Positions 1 to 6,567 of a DNA stretch of 10,980 nt are shown here, one piece after another. Both the position numbers and the translations under genes were made by a program. Source of the stretch: Micrococcales bacterium (lineage in GTDB: Bacteria > Actinomycetota > Actinomycetes > Actinomycetales > Microbacteriaceae). The stretch spans positions 1 through 10,980 of the forward strand of contig CANFPR010000017.1 of the NCBI GenBank assembly GCA_947448975.1, written 5' to 3'. The notes beneath the pieces are model-generated. The model saw only the letters and a list, made by a program, of their open reading frames with translations. It made no database searches and was not told the DNA's origin. Numbering within the stretch: position 1 is the stretch's first letter; each line of letters begins with the position of its first letter.

Positions 1-1766
1 AGCTGGTCGTCGATCTGCACCTCTGGTGAGAGGGTGTCGGCGGCAGGCCCGAGATTACCGGCTGTGTCGGCTAGCGAATTGGCCTTTAGCGAGATAGACG
101 CCTTGACGCCATCGGCGCAATCGGTAACCCACATTGAATAGCTGGTGCCAGAGCCGGTGAGTTTGGTGATTTTGCACCCGGTGCCGGCAATAACCCAGTC
201 ACTGCCAGCCGAATCCATGCCGGTAACACTCTCAGACATCGTGAGTTCGTAGACGATGAGGTCGTTGCGCGATGTGGTGCCTTTGAGGATCGATGAAACC
301 GTTGGTATCACGCGGTCGACAGTTACTGCGCTAGAGGTCACAGCAGCGGTTGGGCCGGTGTTAGCGGCAGGGTCGCTGGCGATGTTGGCCTTTAGCGTGA
401 TTGCCGCAGTGGAGGTGGCGGCGCATCCGGTTACGTTCACCGTGTAGGTGGTCGCGCTGCCCGTAACCGTACCGATTACGCAAGAAGTGCCGCTCACGGT
501 AAACGAAGATGCCGAAATGCCCGTTACCGATTCATCCGAGGTGACCGCAAAGGCGAGGGTGGCCGCGTTGTTCGGCGTAACCGGCGGGGTGATAGTGAAT
601 ACCGGTTTCTTGCGATCGAATGTGAGTGTGCTCGATGTGGCTACCGAGACCGGGCCCGTGGTCGCACCGAAAACACCGTCGCTGGCGAGGTTGAGCAGTA
701 CCGTGCCGTCGGAACAGTTGCCGACAGTAACCGTGTAGCTCGCGGCCGCGCCAGTGATCGAGTTGACCGTGCAGCCAGATGCTGTACCCGCAAAGGTGAG
801 GTCGGTGGCGTCGAGACCTTGAACGCTCTGGCTGAAAGCAAGTGTAAAGGTCGCGGATGTCGCGTTGCTGATGCTCGCGCTCGGCGCAAAGGTGCTTACC
901 GTTGGTGCGAAGTTGTAGGTGATTACAACCTGGCCGTTGCCGGCGCGCACGCCCTGGGAGTGCGAGATGGTCGAGGTGTTAGCGATGCTGGCGTAGGAAG
1001 AACCACCACCGCCACCTCCGCCATCGAGTCCAGAAGGAATACCGTCGCCTCCTCCGCCGCCACCACCGAAGTAACCTCCACCGCCACCTCCGCCTCCGGC
1101 GGTCGAACCGTTTCCGCCGGCTCCACCGTTTACCGAGGTGCCAGCTGTACCGTTGCTAGCCGAATACCCGGCACCACCCGAACCTCCGGCAAGCTGCGTT
1201 GCTCCACCGCCTGGGCTTCCTTGCCCGGCCGAACCCGCACCCGCGATGGTCGAACCGCCGGCGCCACCGGTGCCTCCGACCCAGCCACCGGTTCCGCCGC
1301 CACCGCCCGCTATAACTAGTCGGTCGGTGGTGAGAGTTGAGCTGCGAAGGTCGCTAGCGCCGCCGCCCGAACCCTCGTCTCCGTGCCCAGTGCCGGCCGC
1401 GCCGCCGCCGTTGAAGCCGCCGGTTAGCCCCGAACCGGTTTTACCCTGCCCGCCAACGTAAACGTAGAGCGTGGTTGGAATCGTGGTGAACTGCCCCGAG
1501 ATTTTGCCGCCGAGGCCACCCGAGCGACCACCTTGGGCTCCATAAACGTCGAACCACATGGTGCGCACGTTCGCTGGGATGCTCCACTGGTAGTAGTCAC
1601 CGGTGTATTCGAAGGTCATGGTGCAAGAACCGTTGCTGCACGATGGGGTTGGGTTGACGCTCACGGCTTGAGCGGGTGAGGCCACCAAAACTGCTGAGAT
1701 GGTGGCGAGAGATGCGAATGCTGCGAGCATGCCTCGCAGGCGCGTTGCTGGTTTGCGATGTTTCAT
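1..1766 (-). CDS. Secreted glycine-rich, Ig-like repeat surface protein (C-terminal part outside the window)
   Basis: Reading the minus strand from ATG at 1766 gives 588 codons with no stop before the left edge, so the C-terminus is missing. Residues 1-34 are a classical signal peptide: a basic start (MKHRKPATRLR), a hydrophobic core, and a likely cut after AQA. Residues about 47-75 are a short beta-rich lead-in containing YTGDYYQW and VYGAQGG. Residues about 76-282 are extremely glycine-rich and end in GNGQVVITY, which matches the bacterial relatives of the ALK/LTK-type glycine-rich domain. From about 287 there are three Ig-like repeats of roughly 100 residues, each with one cysteine pair (332/351, 429/448, 531/550). 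The protein is probably exported by Sec and displayed on the cell surface or released; adhesion is a guess. The anchor, if any, lies outside the window. No Shine-Dalgarno precedes the ATG, and a hairpin terminator ends 11 bases upstream, so translation may be leaderless. An inner ATG at 1730 would lose the basic part of the signal. Confidence 0.88.
   Translation of the reverse strand, partial: MKHRKPATRLRGMLAAFASLATISAVLVASPAQAVSVNPTPSCSNGSCTMTFEYTGDYYQWSIPANVRTMWFDVYGAQGGRSGGLGGKISGQFTTIPTTLYVYVGGQGKTGSGLTGGFNGGGAAGTGHGDEGSGGGASDLRSSTLTTDRLVIAGGGGGTGGWVGGTGGAGGSTIAGAGSAGQGSPGGGATQLAGGSGGAGYSASNGTAGTSVNGGAGGNGSTAGGGGGGGGYFGGGGGGGDGIPSGLDGGGGGGGSSYASIANTSTISHSQGVRAGNGQVVITYNFAPTVSTFAPSASISNATSATFTLAFSQSVQGLDATDLTFAGTASGCTVNSITGAAASYTVTVGNCSDGTVLLNLASDGVFGATTGPVSVATSSTLTFDRKKPVFTITPPVTPNNAATLAFAVTSDESVTGISASSFTVSGTSCVIGTVTGSATTYTVNVTGCAATSTAAITLKANIASDPAANTGPTAAVTSSAVTVDRVIPTVSSILKGTTSRNDLIVYELTMSESVTGMDSAGSDWVIAGTGCKITKLTGSGTSYSMWVTDCADGVKASISLKANSLADTAGNLGPAADTLSPEVQIDDQ
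3..908 (-). repeat. Three tandem Ig-like repeats with a conserved cysteine pair
   Basis: Approximate units are residues 287-390, 391-490 and 491 to the window edge. They share a pattern: a Ser-Val-x-Gly turn (SVQGLD, SVTGIS, SVTGMD), a first cysteine, a TG-x(3-4)-S/T-Y segment (TGAAASY, TGSATTY, TGSGTSY), a second cysteine exactly 19 residues after the first, and a closing DR-x-x-P linker after units one and two. Units two and three also share LKAN and the 13-base run TTGGCCTTTAGCG (plus strand, 79-91 and 385-397), which lies 306 bases, or 102 codons, apart. The fold resembles bacterial Big_12/Big_13-type Ig domains. More units may follow outside the window. Confidence 0.75.
921..1541 (-). 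other. Glycine-rich domain of the surface protein
   Basis: Residues about 76-282 consist largely of GG, GGG and longer glycine runs with scattered Ser, Thr, Ala and Asn. The longest runs, around residues 224-256, alternate with aromatics (GYFGG, SSYAS). The block opens after VYGAQGG and closes with NGQVVITY, the usual borders of this domain family. The DNA is strongly strand-biased: the plus strand reads as CCGCCACC-like repeats. This creates long open frames on the plus strand that would encode proline-, alanine- or arginine-rich proteins and should not be called genes. Confidence 0.8.
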
Positions 1767-1772
1767 GCAGGA

Positions 1773-1778
1773 AATGTA
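1773..1778 (-). promoter_or_regulatory. Candidate -10 element for a leaderless surface-protein transcript
   Basis: On the minus strand TACATT (4 of 6 to TATAAT) ends six bases before the ATG at 1766. Transcription would then begin at or next to the A of the start codon, and no Shine-Dalgarno is present. The first bases of the element belong to the T-tail of the terminator hairpin. A -35 box is not clear; the best match, CCGTCA, falls inside the hairpin. Confidence 0.35.
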
Positions 1779-1809
1779 AAACTCCCGCCAAATTGTTGAC
1801 GGGAGTTTT
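1778..1809 (-). terminator. Intrinsic terminator downstream of icd
   Basis: A perfect 10-bp inverted repeat, AAAACTCCCG (1778-1787) and CGGGAGTTTT (1800-1809), has a 12-base loop in which three more pairs (CAA/TTG) can form. Read on the minus strand the stem is followed by TTTTA, as expected for a Rho-independent terminator 47 bases past the icd stop. The flanking A and T runs are symmetric, so it could act in both directions, but no plus-strand gene reads into it. It lies directly in front of the surface-protein start codon. Confidence 0.8.
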
Positions 1810-1855
1810 CCACAGGCCCTGCGGCCTAGAAGTTATTCACAGATTGCCTGCGGCA

Positions 1856-3082
1856 CTAGCCAAGACGAGCTCGCAGGTTCTCGGCAAGGGTTGCCATGAA
1901 CTCGTCGGTGCTCTGGTAAGCCTGACCGTTGCCAACCAAAAGCGCGAGGTCTTTGGTCATGTGACCCGACTCGACGGTCTTGATGATTACGTCTTCGAGA
2001 GTTTCGGCAAAGCGAGCAACCTCTGGGGTTCCGTCTAGCTTGGCGCGGTGCATTAGCGCGCGAGTCCAGGCGTAGATCGAAGCGATCGGGTTGGTCGAAG
2101 TCTTCTTGCCTGCCTGCCAGTCGCGGTAGTGGCGGGTAACGGTGCCGTGCGCAGCCTCGGCGAGCGCGGTCGCACCATCTGGGGTGGTCAAAACCGAGGT
2201 CATTAGACCGAGCGAGCCAAAGCCCTGAGCCACGGTGTCAGACTGCACGTCGCCGTCGTAGTTCTTACAGGCCCAGACATAGCCACCCTCCCACTTGAGA
2301 GCTGCGGCGACCATGTCGTCGATCAGGCGGTGCTCGTAGGTAAGGCCGGCAGCCTTGAACTTGTCGGCGTATTCGGCGTCAAAAACCTCTTGGAAGGCAT
2401 CCTTGAAAGCACCGTCGTAGGCCTTGAGAATCGTGTTCTTGGTCGACAGGTAAACCGGGAAGTTGCGGGCCAAACCGTAGTTGAACGAGGCACGGGCAAA
2501 GTCACGGATGCTGTCCATGTAGTTGTACATACCCATCGCAACTCCGCCGTGCTCAGGGTAGTCGGCCACGGTCATGGTAACTGGCTCGCCCTCTTCTGGG
2601 GTCCAGGTCATGGTGACACGACCCTTGCCAGGAACCTTGAAGTCGGTTGCCTTGTACTGGTCGCCGTGTGCGTGACGGCCGATAACGATCGGCTTGGTCC
2701 AGCCTGGCACCAAGCGAGGCACGTTAGAGATGATGATCGGCTCGCGGAAAACAACGCCGTCGAGGATGTTTCGAATGGTGCCGTTTGGCGACTTCCACAT
2801 CTTCTTCAGTCCGAACTCGGTAACGCGAGCCTCGTCTGGGGTGATGGTGGCGCACTTGACGCCAACGCCGTGCTTCTTGATGGCGTGGGCAGCATCGATG
2901 GTTACCTGGTCGTCGGTGGCATCGCGGTGCTCAATCGATAGGTCGTAGTACTCGAGGTCAACCTCTAGAAAAGGCAAAATGAGTGAGTCTTTGATGTTTT
3001 GCCAGATGATGCGAGTCATCTCGTCGCCGTCGAGCTCGACAACCTTGCCAACAACCTTGATTTTCGACACTTTGGTATCCAT
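1856..3082 (-). CDS. icd: NADP-dependent isocitrate dehydrogenase (class II, homodimeric type)
   Basis: This enzyme oxidatively decarboxylates isocitrate to 2-oxoglutarate in the TCA cycle and produces cytosolic NADPH. The 408-residue length and sequence fit the eukaryote-like class II family found in many actinobacteria, rather than the E. coli-like dimer or the monomeric form of corynebacteria. Visible signature parts are SPNGTIRNI (98-106) with the substrate Ser98 and Arg104, Arg113 and Arg136, catalytic Tyr143 (in DQYKATDF) and Lys215, metal-binding aspartates in the RLIDDM and YDGDVQSD segments (about 255, 278 and 282), and the NADP-binding stretch [11 protein letters not shown] (310-320) with Arg317 and His318. 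No key residue is missing. The ATG at 3082 is the only start that keeps the normal N-terminus, but no clear Shine-Dalgarno precedes it. It is probably transcribed alone: a divergent amylase lies upstream and a terminator downstream. Confidence 0.97.
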   Translation of the reverse strand: MDTKVSKIKVVGKVVELDGDEMTRIIWQNIKDSLILPFLEVDLEYYDLSIEHRDATDDQVTIDAAHAIKKHGVGVKCATITPDEARVTEFGLKKMWKSPNGTIRNILDGVVFREPIIISNVPRLVPGWTKPIVIGRHAHGDQYKATDFKVPGKGRVTMTWTPEEGEPVTMTVADYPEHGGVAMGMYNYMDSIRDFARASFNYGLARNFPVYLSTKNTILKAYDGAFKDAFQEVFDAEYADKFKAAGLTYEHRLIDDMVAAALKWEGGYVWACKNYDGDVQSDTVAQGFGSLGLMTSVLTTPDGATALAEAAHGTVTRHYRDWQAGKKTSTNPIASIYAWTRALMHRAKLDGTPEVARFAETLEDVIIKTVESGHMTKDLALLVGNGQAYQSTDEFMATLAENLRARLG

Positions 3083-3156
3083 TCGTTACTAGGAATTGGG
3101 TGGGAACGCCACCTTCGCCTTAAGCCTATCGTTTCTAAACACCTAGACTTTTGGTT
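3083..3156. promoter_or_regulatory. Divergent icd / amylase intergenic promoter region
   Basis: Seventy-four bases separate two genes that point away from each other. For icd the minus strand carries TAGGCT (plus 3123-3128), a TANNNT-type actinobacterial -10, which would leave a leader of about 33 bases. That leader contains a small hairpin (GGTGG/CCACC arms, plus 3099-3103 and 3109-3113). For the amylase, TAGACT at 3144-3149 lies seven bases before the ATG at 3157, with no Shine-Dalgarno, which suggests a leaderless message. No convincing -35 box is visible for either. The upstream regions of the two promoters overlap, so one regulator could affect both. All assignments are by eye. Confidence 0.45.
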
Positions 3157-4692
3157 ATGACACTCAGCCACCTTCGCCGTATTTTTGCCACCGTTGCAGC
3201 CGTTGCCCTACTAATAACCGGAGCATCGATCAGCCCGGCCGCGGCAGGCACTTCGGTGACTCCGGCACCCAACAAGGTGGTCAACGAGAGCACCGTCGGA
3301 ATTCAGATGTTCATGTACCCGTGGACCTTCATTGGCAATGAGTGCACCAAGGTTCTTGGCCCCTCGGGTGTCGACTGGGTGCAGATCTCACCTCCGCAAG
3401 AGAGCATCCGTGGCGAGCAGTGGTGGGTTCATTACCAGCCAGTTAGCTACAAGCTAGATTCCAGCCTCGGTAGCCGCGCAGAGTTTGCTGCCATGGTTTC
3501 GGCTTGCAACAAGGCCGGCGTCATGATCATCGCCGATGCGGTTATCAACCACATGGCCAACTCCAACGGCATTGGTTTTGCCGGCACCGAATTTTCTAAA
3601 TACGACTACCCCGGCCTCTTTGGCGAAAACGACTTTCACGGCACCATGTCGATGGACGAGCCTCGCTACTGCGACAGCAACATTGAAAACTACGACGACA
3701 CCTGGGAAACCACCTCGTGCATGCTCGGCGGGCTACCCGACCTTGCCACCGAAAAGGAATCGGTGCGAACCAAGATTGCCGCGTACCTAAACGACATGAT
3801 TAGCCTCGGCGTTGCCGGTTTCCGCGTGGATGCAGCGAAGCACATTGGTGCGGTAGACCTCAAGGCAATCGTCGACAAGCTCACTCCGGTAAACGGACGC
3901 CAGCCGATCATCATGTCTGAGGTAATCGGAAGTGGCGGCACCAACGTGCCGTTTACCGAGTTTGGTTATGCCTGGGCTTGGGACATGCCGAACATGCTTC
4001 AGAGTTCGCTTCAGCAACAGGGCCTCAGAATGGGCACCAGCGACTCTTGGACCATCGGCTTCAATGGCAGCGCCAAGACCATCACCATGGTTGGCAACCA
4101 CGACACCGAACACCACGGCCCAACCTCAATCGCTTACTGGGAGGGCAAAAAGTTTCAGTTAGCGCACATCTTTATGCTGGCCACCAAGTTTGGTATTCCG
4201 GAGCTCTACACCGGTTACTCGTTTGCCGATGAGAACAACGGCCCAAACCTCGACCCGAACACCGGCAAGGTTATGACCGCCAAGTGCCCGAGGGTAACCA
4301 CTACTCCGAGCACGATTGTGACCGACGGTGTTTACACCTGTGTTCAACGCTGGAGCGCGATTCAGGGCATGATTGCCTGGCGCGACGCCGCAGGCACCAG
4401 CAAGCAGACTCGTAGCTATTACACGAAGTACGCAGTGGGCAAGATCTTGCAGTTCAACCGCGGCAGCAACTTTATTGCCATGAACCCAACGGGCGTGAGC
4501 CAGAAGGCCTCCATCAAAACCTTCTTGCCAGCCGGTAGTTACTGCGACGTAATCAGCGGTGGTAAGACTGCCAAGAAGACAACTAAGACCTGCGTGGGCG
4601 CCAAGGTGGTTGTCGACAAACTCGGCAAGATTTTGGTTACCGTGCCTGCTTATGGCGCAATCGCGTTCGGTGCCTTCACCAAGCTGAACTAG
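3157..4692 (+). CDS. Secreted alpha-amylase (GH13 family)
   Basis: This is probably an extracellular endo-acting alpha-1,4-glucan hydrolase acting on starch or glycogen. From ATG at 3157 it has 511 residues. Residues 1-30 are a Sec signal peptide (basic LRR, hydrophobic stretch, cut near PAAA). The four GH13 regions are in order: DAVINH (127-132, calcium and substrate), GFRVDAAKH with nucleophile Asp225, SEV with acid/base Glu255, and VGNHDTE with transition-state Asp316. Domain B carries YDYPGLFGENDFH and LPDLATE, as in the animal/actinobacterial branch of the family. A beta-type C-terminal domain starts at roughly residue 420. The final 60 residues are Lys/Thr-rich, and I see no CBM20-type starch-binding module. 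In region IV the residue before Asn-His-Asp is Gly313, where Asp or Glu is common. A TTG two codons upstream is possible but less likely. No maltose transporter or regulator gene is next to it. Confidence 0.95.
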   Translation: MTLSHLRRIFATVAAVALLITGASISPAAAGTSVTPAPNKVVNESTVGIQMFMYPWTFIGNECTKVLGPSGVDWVQISPPQESIRGEQWWVHYQPVSYKLDSSLGSRAEFAAMVSACNKAGVMIIADAVINHMANSNGIGFAGTEFSKYDYPGLFGENDFHGTMSMDEPRYCDSNIENYDDTWETTSCMLGGLPDLATEKESVRTKIAAYLNDMISLGVAGFRVDAAKHIGAVDLKAIVDKLTPVNGRQPIIMSEVIGSGGTNVPFTEFGYAWAWDMPNMLQSSLQQQGLRMGTSDSWTIGFNGSAKTITMVGNHDTEHHGPTSIAYWEGKKFQLAHIFMLATKFGIPELYTGYSFADENNGPNLDPNTGKVMTAKCPRVTTTPSTIVTDGVYTCVQRWSAIQGMIAWRDAAGTSKQTRSYYTKYAVGKILQFNRGSNFIAMNPTGVSQKASIKTFLPAGSYCDVISGGKTAKKTTKTCVGAKVVVDKLGKILVTVPAYGAIAFGAFTKLN

Positions 4693-4745
4693 CGTAACGA
4701 CCTCTATCGAGGAGAAACGAGCGTTACTGCTGTTTCTAGTTCAGC
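4683..4745. terminator. Nested inverted repeat between convergent genes, probable bidirectional transcription end
   Basis: The outer arms GCTGAACTAG (4683-4692) and CTAGTTCAGC (4736-4745) are perfect 10-bp partners. Inside them lie GTAACG (4694-4699) and CGTTAC (4722-4727), and inside those CCTC (4701-4704) and GAGG (4709-4712) with a four-base loop. The left outer arm is the last three codons of the amylase including its stop. No strong T-run follows on either strand, so this is not a textbook intrinsic terminator. Its position between two genes ending towards each other favours a role in ending or protecting both transcripts. Confidence 0.5.
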
Positions 4746-4758
4746 CTTGGAGCTGGTT

Positions 4759-6567
4759 TTAGACCAGGCTGTCGCGCCATGCCTTGTGCATCTTCGAGAA
4801 CTTACCCGTACCGGCGATGAGCTTGGCAGGTGAGTCATCCTCGATGATTCGACCGTGCTCCATTACCAAGACTCGATCGGCAATCGACACCGTCGAGAGT
4901 CGGTGAGCAATGATGATCGCGGTGCGGTCGGCAAGCAGAGTCTTTAGACCGTGCTGCACCAAACGCTCGCTCGGAATATCGAGCGACGCAGTTGCCTCGT
5001 CGAGAATGAGCACAGCCGGGTCGGCGATAAATGCACGCGCAAACGAAATCAGCTGACGTTGGCCAGCGCTTACGCGGCCACCGCGCTTGTTGACATCGGT
5101 GTCGTAGCCATCGGGCAGCGCCGTGATGAAATCGTGGGCGCCAACCGCGCGGGCGGCACTTTCAATCTCTAATGCACTTGCGCCCGGCTTGCCGAGGGCA
5201 ATGTTGTCGGCAACCGAACCCGAGAACAGGTAGGCCTCCTGCGTAACCATTACCACCGCGCGACGAAGGTTTTCGTCGGTGAGCAGTCGAAGGTCATAGC
5301 CATCCAAGCGAACCTGGCCATCGATTGGGTCGTAGAAGCGTGAAACGAGTTTGGCGAGAGTCGACTTACCAGCACCCGTAGTTCCAACCAGCGCGATGGT
5401 CTGGCCGGCCGGAATGTCGAGGGTGAATTCGGGTAGCACCTCTTTGCCGTTTGAGTAGGCAAAGCGAACCTTGTCGAACTCGATGTGGCCCTTAGCTTCG
5501 GCGAGCACGGCAGGGTTGGTTGGCTCTTCAACCGAAGGCTTCTCCTCGAGAACACCGGAGATTTTTTCGAGACCAGAGTTGGCCGACTGAAAAGAGTTGT
5601 AGAACATGGCTAGCTGTTCCATTGGGTCGTAGAAGCTGCTCACGTAAAGCACGCAACCAAGCAGAGCACCAATCTTGAGATCGCCGTCAGCAACGCGTAG
5701 GCCACCAACCAGAAGCACCACGGCTGCGGTGATTCGCCCGATCAGAATCAGACCCGGATCGAAAATACCGAACAGCTGAATTACCTTGGCGTTGACTGCA
5801 CGGTAATCCTCAACTAGGTCGCTGTACTTAACCTCGTTGCTATTCTCTTTTCTAAATGCCTTGACTGCACGAATGCCGGTCATGGTTTCAACAAAGTGCA
5901 CGATCACCTTGGCCGAAGCCACGCGAGTCTTGCGGTAGTTGAGGCGCGTGTTCTTCTGAAACCAGCGAGTTAAGAAGAACAGCGGAACAAACGAAACCAG
6001 CACGATGCCAAACGAGGTTGGGTCGAGCAGAATCAAACCAATTGCGGTAAAGATCATGTATAGCAAGCCGGCAATCATTTCGTTGCCGCCCGAGTTGAGC
6101 AGCTCCATGATTGAGTCGAGGTCGTTGGTTTGGCGCGAGATTACGCGGCCCGAGGTGTAGGTTTCGTGAAACTCAACACTCAGCTTTTGCGTGTGCCTAA
6201 ACAAGCGGGTGCGCAGGTTGAGCATGATGTCTTGGTTGATGCGCGCGGCAAAACGCACGAAGAACGAGATCAGAGCAGAAGAAGCGATAGCTCCGAGCAA
6301 ATAGGCGATTACCGTAAACCAGAGCATATCGAAACTGCCTTTGAGGGCTTGCGGCAGCGCTTCGTCGATGATCTTGGTGGCGATTAGCCAGGTTAGCGAA
6401 ACGCGCAGCGCCTGAGCGCCAACCACGAGCGCGAGGCTCACCCACAGGCGGTTGCGAACGGGGCGAATTACCGAGCCGAGCAGGCGCATTGAGCGAGCGC
6501 GAACGGCTTTGGTTTCTTCTTTAGAGAGTTCGATCTTCTCTTCGTTTTGAACACCGTGCATCGACAT
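4759..6567 (-). CDS. Heterodimeric ABC exporter, subunit with the catalytic Walker B glutamate
   Basis: This 602-residue half-transporter has a six-helix membrane domain (about residues 41-320, including the coupling-helix segment [18 protein letters not shown]... near 133-150) followed by an ATPase domain. In the ATPase: Walker [10 protein letters not shown] (395-403), Q-loop Gln443, signature VSAGQ (499-503), Walker B ending in ILDE with catalytic Glu524, and switch His555. The signature departs from LSGGQ, while Walker B is intact. This complements the partner gene just upstream, which has the opposite pattern, so the two should form one asymmetric exporter. The start codon overlaps the partner's stop by one base (TAATG), and GAGGT lies six bases before it within the partner's 3' end, which points to translational coupling. 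The family exports lipids, peptides or drugs; the substrate cannot be told from the sequence. Confidence 0.94.
   Translation of the reverse strand: MSMHGVQNEEKIELSKEETKAVRARSMRLLGSVIRPVRNRLWVSLALVVGAQALRVSLTWLIATKIIDEALPQALKGSFDMLWFTVIAYLLGAIASSALISFFVRFAARINQDIMLNLRTRLFRHTQKLSVEFHETYTSGRVISRQTNDLDSIMELLNSGGNEMIAGLLYMIFTAIGLILLDPTSFGIVLVSFVPLFFLTRWFQKNTRLNYRKTRVASAKVIVHFVETMTGIRAVKAFRKENSNEVKYSDLVEDYRAVNAKVIQLFGIFDPGLILIGRITAAVVLLVGGLRVADGDLKIGALLGCVLYVSSFYDPMEQLAMFYNSFQSANSGLEKISGVLEEKPSVEEPTNPAVLAEAKGHIEFDKVRFAYSNGKEVLPEFTLDIPAGQTIALVGTTGAGKSTLAKLVSRFYDPIDGQVRLDGYDLRLLTDENLRRAVVMVTQEAYLFSGSVADNIALGKPGASALEIESAARAVGAHDFITALPDGYDTDVNKRGGRVSAGQRQLISFARAFIADPAVLILDEATASLDIPSERLVQHGLKTLLADRTAIIIAHRLSTVSIADRVLVMEHGRIIEDDSPAKLIAGTGKFSKMHKAWRDSLV

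Noticed and set aside
256..738. Two plus-strand frames (256-447 and 448-738) with Val/Thr-rich translations that look like secreted repeats
   Set aside because: They mirror the Ig-like repeats of the minus-strand gene, whose frame is open over the whole region and starts with a real signal peptide.
1056..1100. G-rich runs on the minus strand that could form a two-tetrad G-quadruplex
   Set aside because: The pattern is explained by consecutive glycine codons, and runs of only two guanines are weak quadruplex formers.
819..1461. Long open frames on the plus strand (819-1319 and 1138-1461) that would encode Arg/Thr-rich and Pro-rich proteins
   Set aside because: They are complements of the glycine-rich coding sequence on the minus strand. 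GGN codons read as CCN or CGN on the other strand and are poor in stops. They have no recognisable domain and no ribosome binding site.
2330..2941. A 203-codon plus-strand frame antisense to icd
   Set aside because: icd is fully conserved on the minus strand across this region; the antisense translation resembles no known family.
3151..3153. TTG at 3151 as the amylase start
   Set aside because: It would add only two residues, has no ribosome binding site, and lies two bases from the candidate -10 box. The ATG at 3157 gives a good signal peptide.
4751..4770. A hairpin at the end of the downstream ABC gene (CTGGT/ACCAG arms) as its terminator
   Set aside because: The stem is only 5 bp, it contains the stop codon, and no T-run follows on the minus strand.
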